This document shows, one piece after another, positions 6,641-10,735 of a stretch of DNA of 10,735 bases. Origin of the DNA: Burkholderiales bacterium (GTDB lineage Bacteria > Pseudomonadota > Gammaproteobacteria > Burkholderiales > Burkholderiaceae_C); assembly GCA_947453585.1 (NCBI GenBank), contig CANGHQ010000029.1, forward strand, positions 1 to 10,735, given 5' to 3'. How positions within the stretch are numbered: the stretch's first letter is position 1; every line of letters starts with the position of its first letter. The notes beneath the pieces are model-generated. The model made no database searches. It had not been told where the DNA came from and was given only the letters and a program-made list of their open reading frames with translations. Both the position numbers and the translations under genes were made by a program.

Positions 6641-7197
6641 TCAGTTCTGCACTTTTTACCGACAGCCAGTCACGGGTTTTGGGCTGGATCTTTGGCCAGC
6701 CTGAGCGGGCTTACCACCTCAGCGAGCTGCGCCGTTTGACAGGCCTGGGCAGCGCGTCTTTGCAGCGGGAGTTAAACCGCCTCGCTGCGGCGGGTTTGGT
6801 TGATGTGCAGGCGGTTGGCAATCTGCGCTGCTTTCAAGCCAACCCCAATTCGCCGGTCTATGCCGAATTGGTAGCGTTGACGCGCAAGACCCTGGGCACG
6901 GTGCCCGTGTTGCGCGAAGCCCTGCAAGCGCTGCTACCCAGCCTGCAATCCGCCTGGGTTTATGGCTCGGTCGCCAAGCAAACGGACACCGCCCAAAGTG
7001 ATATCGACGTGATGCTGGTGGGTGAGGGTTTGCAGCTCAGTCAAGTACTGGCGGCCCTGGAACCCGCCGAAGCCCAGCTTGGGCGGAAAATCAACCCACG
7101 CTGCTATTCCCCCCAAGAGTTCGAGCGCCGTCGTGCCGAGCCCGACTCGTTCGTCCAGAGGGTGCTGTCGCAGCCCGTGCTGCCCTTAATCGGTTGA
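6634..7197 (+). CDS. Winged-HTH fused to minimal nucleotidyltransferase (MNT-type antitoxin)
   Basis: 187 residues. Residues 1-70 form an ArsR-like winged helix (SRVLGWIFGQPERAYHLSEL, then a second helix with GLGSASLQRELNRL, then a wing). Residues about 105-187 are a DNA polymerase beta-type minimal nucleotidyltransferase: VYGSVAKQTDTAQSDIDVML contains Gly111-Ser112, exactly ten residues, then Asp123-x-Asp125, the GS-X10-D-X-D signature. In MntA-HepT systems such enzymes add AMP to the HEPN toxin and silence it; the HTH fusion suggests it also represses its own promoter. Start choice: ATG 6634 gives MTISSALFT, the usual N-terminus I associate with this family; ATG 6619 and TTG 6613 would add 5 or 7 residues inside the operator. 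No clear Shine-Dalgarno. The HEPN gene follows after 16 nt. Confidence 0.85.
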   Translation: MTISSALFTDSQSRVLGWIFGQPERAYHLSELRRLTGLGSASLQRELNRLAAAGLVDVQAVGNLRCFQANPNSPVYAELVALTRKTLGTVPVLREALQALLPSLQSAWVYGSVAKQTDTAQSDIDVMLVGEGLQLSQVLAALEPAEAQLGRKINPRCYSPQEFERRRAEPDSFVQRVLSQPVLPLIG

Positions 7198-7202
7198 TTT
7201 AA

Positions 7203-7207
7203 CGGAG
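7203..7207 (+). promoter_or_regulatory. Ribosome-binding site that decides the HEPN gene start
   Basis: CGGAG at 7203-7207 touches an ATG at 7208 but lies 6 nt before the in-frame ATG at 7214, so the second ATG has the normal spacing and is preferred. Confidence 0.6.
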
Positions 7208-7213
7208 ATGCTT

Positions 7214-7633
7214 ATGGGCCTGCCTGAGTTGGGCAACCTGGTGCGAATCGGTCAGTTAAAGGCCGAGCCGCGCAGCACGCAAGAGGTCAAGCGCATGCTG
7301 GCCATGGCGCAAACCCGGCTAGGCGACGCCAAGCTGGGTAAATTGTCGCTAGAGGGGCGATTTACCAGCGCCTACAACGCCGCACATGCTGCAGCCTTGG
7401 CGGCACTGCGCTGGCACGGCTACCGCAGCGAAAACCGTTACACCGTCTTTCAGTGTCTTAGCCACACCCTGGGCTGGCCCGCCAGTCGCTGGCGTGTGCT
7501 AGACGTGGCGCACCACAAGCGCAACTTGGCGGAATACGAGGGTTATCTTGAGGTCGAAGAGTCCACCGTCGCCGAGCTCTGCACGCTGGTTCACGGTCTA
7601 ATTGAGGAAGTGCAGGCACTTGTAGATAAATAG
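7214..7633 (+). CDS. HEPN-like protein, probable toxin partner of the nucleotidyltransferase
   Basis: 139-residue, mostly helical protein. The middle (FTSAYNAAHAAALAALRWHG at 50-69) looks like the HEPN helix that packs a small antiparallel bundle, and HHKRNLAEYEG (100-110) sits where HEPN RNases carry R-X4-6-H; here Arg103 is followed at +5 by Tyr108 rather than His. HEPN toxins paired with minimal nucleotidyltransferases cleave RNA, and the partner adenylylates a Tyr near the active site. Whether this variant keeps RNase activity cannot be told from sequence. It lies 16 nt after the nucleotidyltransferase gene with its own ribosome site, so the two are very likely one operon. It ends 17 nt from the stop of the converging photolyase gene, with no visible terminator. 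HEPN assignment rests on motif and context, not on a search. Confidence 0.72.
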   Translation: MGLPELGNLVRIGQLKAEPRSTQEVKRMLAMAQTRLGDAKLGKLSLEGRFTSAYNAAHAAALAALRWHGYRSENRYTVFQCLSHTLGWPASRWRVLDVAHHKRNLAEYEGYLEVEESTVAELCTLVHGLIEEVQALVDK

Positions 7634-7650
7634 GCAATAGTCCGCCCCCG

Positions 7651-7752
7651 TTAGGGCTGATCGACGATTTCCACCTTCTTCACTACCCCATAGCGCTGCA
7701 AGGTGAGCGCCCGCGCTGTGGCGTGGTCCACCACGGGCGCGGGGTAGTCGCG
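7651..7752 (-). repeat. Photolyase 3' end matching the remnant at 6217-6312 (direct repeat partner)
   Basis: The last 33 codons and stop of phrB. Its first 28 codons match the remnant in the same orientation, so the two form imperfect direct repeats flanking 6313-7650, which holds the nucleotidyltransferase/HEPN pair. Confidence 0.85.
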
Positions 7753-9135
7753 GCCCAGCACCAGGCCTGCGGCTTGCAAGACCAGGGGCTTGGCCAGCCA
7801 GGGCGCGTGGATGCTTTTGGCGTCCAGGCCGGCCAGGGCGGGCAGGTAGCGTTTAATGAACTTGCCGCTGGCATCAAAGCGCTCGCTTTGCGTGACCGGG
7901 TTGAAGATGCGAAAGTAGGGCTGCGCGTCGCAGCCGCTGGACGCCACCCATTGCCAGCCGCCGTTGTTGGCCGAGAGGTCAAAGTCGTTGAGGTGCTTTG
8001 CAAAATAGGCCTCGCCCCAGCGCCAGTCCAGCCCCAGGTGTTTGACCAAAAAACTGCCCGCCACCATGCGCAGGCGGTTGTGCATGTAGCCGCTTTGGTT
8101 GAGTTGCGCCATGGCCGCGTCCACCAGCGGGTAGCCGGTGCGGCCCTCGCACCAGGCGGCAAACAGGGCTTGCGCGCGCGGGCCTTGCTCCCAGACGATG
8201 GCGTCGTATTCGGGCTTGAAAGCGCCGGTGGCCACCTGGGGGAAGTTAGCCAGGATCTGAAAATAAAAGTCGCGCCAGCCCAGTTCGGCCAGCCAGACAC
8301 TGGCGCCTTTGTCGCCATCTTGGTGGCGGGGCAGGGCCAGCGCCACCAGCTGGCGCACCGACACCGTGCCAAAGCGCAGATGCACGCCCAGGTAGCTCGG
8401 GCCCTTGACGGCGGGAAAGTTGCGCGTCTCGTCGTAGGCGTCCATGCGGGGTAAAAAGTCTTCCAGCATGGCCTGCGCGCCCGAGGCGCCCGGCGCAATG
8501 CCGAGTGCGCGCAGATTGGTGGGCTCAAACCCGATGTCGGCGAGCGTGGGAACGGGCGCATCAAAGCCAGCGGGGCGCGCGGCCAGGCGCTTGCCGTGGC
8601 TGTGACTGTCGTGGCGCGCCGGGCCCGCGTCACCCATGCGCGCTAACCAAGCGCGCAAGTAGGGCGTAAACACGCCGTAGGGCTTGCCGGTTTGGGTAAG
8701 CACCTCGCGTCGCTCAAAAATCACATGGTCTTTGACGCCTACCCAGGCTACGCCATTGGCTGCCAGCGCGGTTTGCACTTGGGCGTCGCGCGCCAGCGCG
8801 GCGGGTTCGTAGTCGTGGGCGGCAAATACGGCCTGGGCTTGCAAGTCGGCGGCCAGGCGGGGGATTTCGTCCGCCGCCAACGCGTGGCGCACCACCAGGC
8901 CAGCGCCGGCCTTGCCCGCCAGGGCGCGCAGGTCGGCGTCAAGTTCCACCAGGCTGGCCTGGATGAATTCAACCCGCCGATCGGCGCGCGGCAAGGCGTC
9001 CAGAATGCTGCGGTCAAACACAAACACGCAGTGCACTTGCGCGCAAGATTGCAGCGCCAGGGCGAGTGCGGGGTTGTCGCTGGTGCGCAAGTCGCGCCGA
9101 AACCAGACGAGTCCGGTGGGGTAAGTGTGTTCCAT
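7651..9135 (-). CDS. phrB: Deoxyribodipyrimidine photolyase
   Basis: 494-residue class I CPD photolyase that repairs UV-induced pyrimidine dimers using blue light and FADH-. Seen: N-terminal antenna domain from LVWFRRDLRTSDNPAL (9-24); FAD domain with ELGWRDFYFQIL (284-295), GRTGYPLVDAAM (331-342), SGYMHNRLRM (348-357) and NDFDLSANNGGWQWVASSG (383-401). Trp394, Trp371 and probably Trp315 correspond to the electron-transfer triad W382/W359/W306 of the E. coli enzyme. The start ATG 9135 gives MEHTYPTGLVWFRRDLR; the frame remains open to 9426, but that part overlaps yqgE antisense. The C-terminus is intact and normal, although a divergent second copy of its last codons exists at 6217-6312. Divergent from yqgE with only 21 nt between start codons. 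Confidence 0.96.
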   Translation of the reverse strand: MEHTYPTGLVWFRRDLRTSDNPALALALQSCAQVHCVFVFDRSILDALPRADRRVEFIQASLVELDADLRALAGKAGAGLVVRHALAADEIPRLAADLQAQAVFAAHDYEPAALARDAQVQTALAANGVAWVGVKDHVIFERREVLTQTGKPYGVFTPYLRAWLARMGDAGPARHDSHSHGKRLAARPAGFDAPVPTLADIGFEPTNLRALGIAPGASGAQAMLEDFLPRMDAYDETRNFPAVKGPSYLGVHLRFGTVSVRQLVALALPRHQDGDKGASVWLAELGWRDFYFQILANFPQVATGAFKPEYDAIVWEQGPRAQALFAAWCEGRTGYPLVDAAMAQLNQSGYMHNRLRMVAGSFLVKHLGLDWRWGEAYFAKHLNDFDLSANNGGWQWVASSGCDAQPYFRIFNPVTQSERFDASGKFIKRYLPALAGLDAKSIHAPWLAKPLVLQAAGLVLGRDYPAPVVDHATARALTLQRYGVVKKVEIVDQP

Positions 9136-9156
9136 GCCTGCCGTTAAAATCAAAAG
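9136..9156. promoter_or_regulatory. 21-nt divergent spacer between phrB and yqgE with -10-like TAAAAT
   Basis: TAAAAT (9145-9150, plus strand) is a 5/6 match to a -10 element and ends 6 nt before the yqgE ATG at 9157, which would give a leaderless or near-leaderless message. No good -35 is visible. The phrB promoter must lie within yqgE coding sequence, if the gene starts at 9135. Confidence 0.3.
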
Positions 9157-9756
9157 ATGACCGGCGATTCTGCACCCACCAACCTCACGCACCATTTCTT
9201 GATTGCGATGCCGGGGCTGGAAGACGGGATGTTCACCAAAAGCGTGGTCTACCTGTGTGAGCACGGCCCGCGCGGCGCACTCGGCCTGATCATCAACAAA
9301 CCGGCCGAACTCAAAATGGGCGCGCTGTTTGGCAAGGTAGATTTGCAATTGCAGCGCGCAGATTTGGTGAACCAGGCAGTTTTTCAGGGCGGGCCAGTGC
9401 ATGAAGAACGCGGCTTTGTGCTGCACGAGCCGGTGTATGCCGACCAGGACCGCCCAGAAGCCTCGCTTTACGCGTCCACCATGGTGATTCCCGGCGGGCT
9501 GGAGATGACCACCTCGCGCGACGTGTTAGAGGCCATCGCCACGGGCGCCGGGCCGCGCAAGGTACTGGTGTCGCTGGGCTATTCGGCCTGGGGCGAAGGC
9601 CAGCTGGAGACCGAAATCAAGGAAAACAGCTGGCTGACCGTGGACGCCAAAAACAGCATTATTTTTGACACGCCCGTGGCCCAGCGCTACGACCAGGCGC
9701 TGGCGCTCTTGGGCCTGCAGGCCTGGATGATCTCGCCGCACGCGGGTAGCGCATGA
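9157..9756 (+). CDS. yqgE: YqgE/AlgH family protein
   Basis: 199-residue UPF0301 (YqgE/AlgH) protein, cytosolic and conserved in many proteobacteria; biochemical role unknown. AlgH was linked to alginate regulation in Pseudomonas. Seen: HHFLIAMPGLEDGMFTKSVV at 12-31, GALGLIINKP at 40-49, FQGGPV at 76-81, SLGYSAWGEGQLETEI at 139-154 and NSWL at 157-160, which together identify the family. Length is normal. The start ATG 9157 matches the family N-terminus; only a weak AAAAG precedes it. The stop overlaps the yqgF start (ATGA at 9753-9756), so it heads the yqgE-yqgF-pyrR-pyrB operon. Confidence 0.95.
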   Translation: MTGDSAPTNLTHHFLIAMPGLEDGMFTKSVVYLCEHGPRGALGLIINKPAELKMGALFGKVDLQLQRADLVNQAVFQGGPVHEERGFVLHEPVYADQDRPEASLYASTMVIPGGLEMTTSRDVLEAIATGAGPRKVLVSLGYSAWGEGQLETEIKENSWLTVDAKNSIIFDTPVAQRYDQALALLGLQAWMISPHAGSA

Positions 9757-10211
9757 GTGTTTTGCCTGACACGCCACCTTTGGGCAGCGCACCGCTTACG
9801 TCTGACGCATTGCCCATAGTGGGAGCCAACCTCTCGACTTTCATGGCCTTTGACTTTGGTATGAAGCGCACCGGCGTGGCCGTGGGCAACCGGCTCTTGG
9901 GCACGGCGCAGGCGCAGCCCACGATTGCTGCCATCGGCGACGCCCGCTTTGCCCAGATTGCCCAACGCCTGAAAGAATGGCAGCCCGACGCCATCGTGAT
10001 CGGCGTGCCCTACCACCCGGACGGCGCGGCCCACGAAAACACGGTGCGCGCACAAAAGTTTGGCCGCCAGTTGCGCGGGCGCTTTGGCCTGCCGGTTTTT
10101 GAGGTGGACGAGCGCTACAGCACCACCGAGGCCCTGGCCTCAGGCGCCAAGGACGCGGATGCGGCGTCGGCCTGCATTATTTTGGAACAATTTTTGAGGA
10201 ACTTGCCATGA
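9753..10211 (+). CDS. yqgF: YqgF/RuvX, pre-16S rRNA 5'-end nuclease (Holliday junction resolvase-like fold)
   Basis: 152-residue RNase H-like nuclease; E. coli YqgF matures the 5' end of 16S rRNA. Seen: AFDFGMKRTGVAVG at 32-45 with catalytic Asp34, EWQPDAIVIGVP at 75-86, VDERYSTTEA at 118-127 and DADAASACIILE at 134-145 with the C-terminal catalytic Asp136. The ATG at 9753 overlaps the yqgE stop. This gives about 25 residues before the conserved core, longer than in E. coli; an internal ATG at 9843 would begin right at the core (MAFDFG) and lose the first strand, so the longer start is preferred. The stop overlaps the pyrR start in the same ATGA manner (10208-10211). Confidence 0.93.
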   Translation: MSVLPDTPPLGSAPLTSDALPIVGANLSTFMAFDFGMKRTGVAVGNRLLGTAQAQPTIAAIGDARFAQIAQRLKEWQPDAIVIGVPYHPDGAAHENTVRAQKFGRQLRGRFGLPVFEVDERYSTTEALASGAKDADAASACIILEQFLRNLP

Positions 10212-10702
10212 GTCTGGTCCTGAATGCAGAGGCCCTCTATATAGAACTGCTGCGCGGCGTGCGAGGCCTGTGCGGCCCTGATTCGCGCCTGGTGGGCATT
10301 ACCTCGGGCGGCGCCTGGTTGGCCGAGCGGCTGCAAAAAGACCTGGGCTTGAGTGGCAGCCACGGCACGATCTCATCCGCCATGCACCGCGACGACTTTG
10401 CCAAGCGCGGCCTGACGGCCGGCGGGCAGACCAAGCTGCCGTTTGCGGTGCAGGGCGCGCACATTGTGGTGCTGGACGACGTGCTGTTTACCGGGCGCAC
10501 CATCCGCGCTGTGACCAACGAACTGTTTGACTATGGCCGCCCAGCCAGCGTAAAACTGGCGGTGCTGGTGGACCGGGGCGGGCGCGAGTTGCCCATCCAG
10601 GCCGACTTTGCCGCCGCCCGCGTGAGCCTGGAGCCCACGCAGTCGCTGGCGCTGGCGCGTGACGCTGACGGCCGCTTTAGTTTTGACGTGAAAGGTGCCT
10701 GA
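10208..10702 (+). CDS. pyrR: PyrR (pyr regulator/uracil phosphoribosyltransferase family)
   Basis: 164-residue type I phosphoribosyltransferase. Seen: GITSGGAWLAERL at 30-42, the PRPP-binding loop HIVVLDDVLFTGRTIRA at 85-101, and LVDRGGRELPIQADF at 120-134, which is typical of PyrR. In Bacillus PyrR attenuates pyr mRNA and has uracil phosphoribosyltransferase activity; in proteobacteria the RNA-binding role is less certain, and no attenuator is visible here. TGAGGA at 10195-10200 lies 7 nt before the ATG, a good ribosome site inside the end of yqgF. Two nt separate its stop from pyrB, which fits a pyrimidine-synthesis operon. Confidence 0.95.
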   Translation: MSLVLNAEALYIELLRGVRGLCGPDSRLVGITSGGAWLAERLQKDLGLSGSHGTISSAMHRDDFAKRGLTAGGQTKLPFAVQGAHIVVLDDVLFTGRTIRAVTNELFDYGRPASVKLAVLVDRGGRELPIQADFAAARVSLEPTQSLALARDADGRFSFDVKGA

Positions 10703-10704
10703 GC

Positions 10705-10735
10705 ATGCTAGGCCGACGCAACCCCCAACTCAACA
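10705..10735 (+). CDS. pyrB: Aspartate carbamoyltransferase, first codons (partial)
   Basis: Only 10 codons are present (MLGRRNPQLN). The RNPQLN start right after pyrR matches the N-terminus I know from betaproteobacterial PyrB, which makes carbamoyl-aspartate in pyrimidine synthesis. The identification rests mainly on position after pyrR; the gene runs off the window. Confidence 0.75.
   Translation, partial: MLGRRNPQLN

Noticed and set aside
6480..6704. Open frame of 74 codons across the operator and start of the nucleotidyltransferase gene
   Set aside because: No family resemblance or ribosome site, and it runs out of frame through a clear wHTH gene and its palindromic operator.
6217..7752. 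Possible IS element or integrative element with integrase
   Set aside because: No transposase, integrase, terminal inverted repeats or target-site duplication could be seen; the flanking repeats are divergent photolyase tails, not identical att cores.
9136..9426. N-terminal extension of photolyase up to 9426
   Set aside because: It is antisense to well-supported yqgE coding sequence, and class I photolyases begin a few residues before the WFRRDLR motif, as with the ATG at 9135.
1..10735. CRISPR array, tRNA or rRNA genes
   Set aside because: No regularly spaced repeats and no cloverleaf or rRNA-like sequence were noticed on reading the window by eye; a dedicated search was not possible.

Overview
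The window looks like chromosomal DNA of a Burkholderiales betaproteobacterium, probably Comamonadaceae (Rhodoferax/Polaromonas-like). This is inferred from high GC, third-codon-position bias, and protein content (Tas-like aldo/keto reductase, hemL, ThiD-like kinase, rubredoxin, yqgE-yqgF-pyrR-pyrB). No database was searched.

Layout. Positions 1-657 hold the 3' end of a medium-chain-type acyl-CoA synthetase, followed by a Tas-like aldo/keto reductase (707-1771). Converging on it is a minus-strand pair: a ThiD/PfkB-family kinase (3088-4038) that overlaps hemL (1800-3104) by 17 nt. A 57-codon rubredoxin with a GTG start (4155-4328) is transcribed divergently from the kinase. At the right end, a DNA photolyase gene (7651-9135, minus) diverges from a tightly packed plus-strand operon: yqgE, yqgF, pyrR (each joined by an ATGA overlap) and the first 31 nt of pyrB.

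The accessory part lies between rubredoxin and the photolyase, about 4.4-7.65 kb. It contains two different toxin-antitoxin-type modules. The first is a hipBA pair on the minus strand (4411-6103), with HTH protein and HipA-like kinase separated by 1 nt and a 9-bp inverted repeat upstream. The second is a plus-strand pair (6634-7633): a winged-HTH protein fused to a minimal nucleotidyltransferase with an exact GS-X10-D-X-D motif, followed by a HEPN-like protein with an R-X4-Y motif instead of the usual R-X4-6-H. Two similar palindromes centred 21 bp apart overlap the start of this pair and look like its operator.

The most informative structural signal is a second, divergent copy of the last ~30 codons of the photolyase gene at 6217-6312, on the opposite side of the nucleotidyltransferase/HEPN pair and in the same orientation as the intact gene. 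It differs from the intact gene mostly at synonymous sites and has its own stop codon. It therefore looks like the tail of another photolyase allele, left behind or brought in when the TA cassette arrived at the photolyase 3' end.

Working model (inference): a conserved housekeeping neighbourhood (heme/cofactor genes on one side, pyrimidine and rRNA-processing genes on the other) flanks a spot where self-regulated TA-like modules accumulated, at least one by recombination within the photolyase gene.
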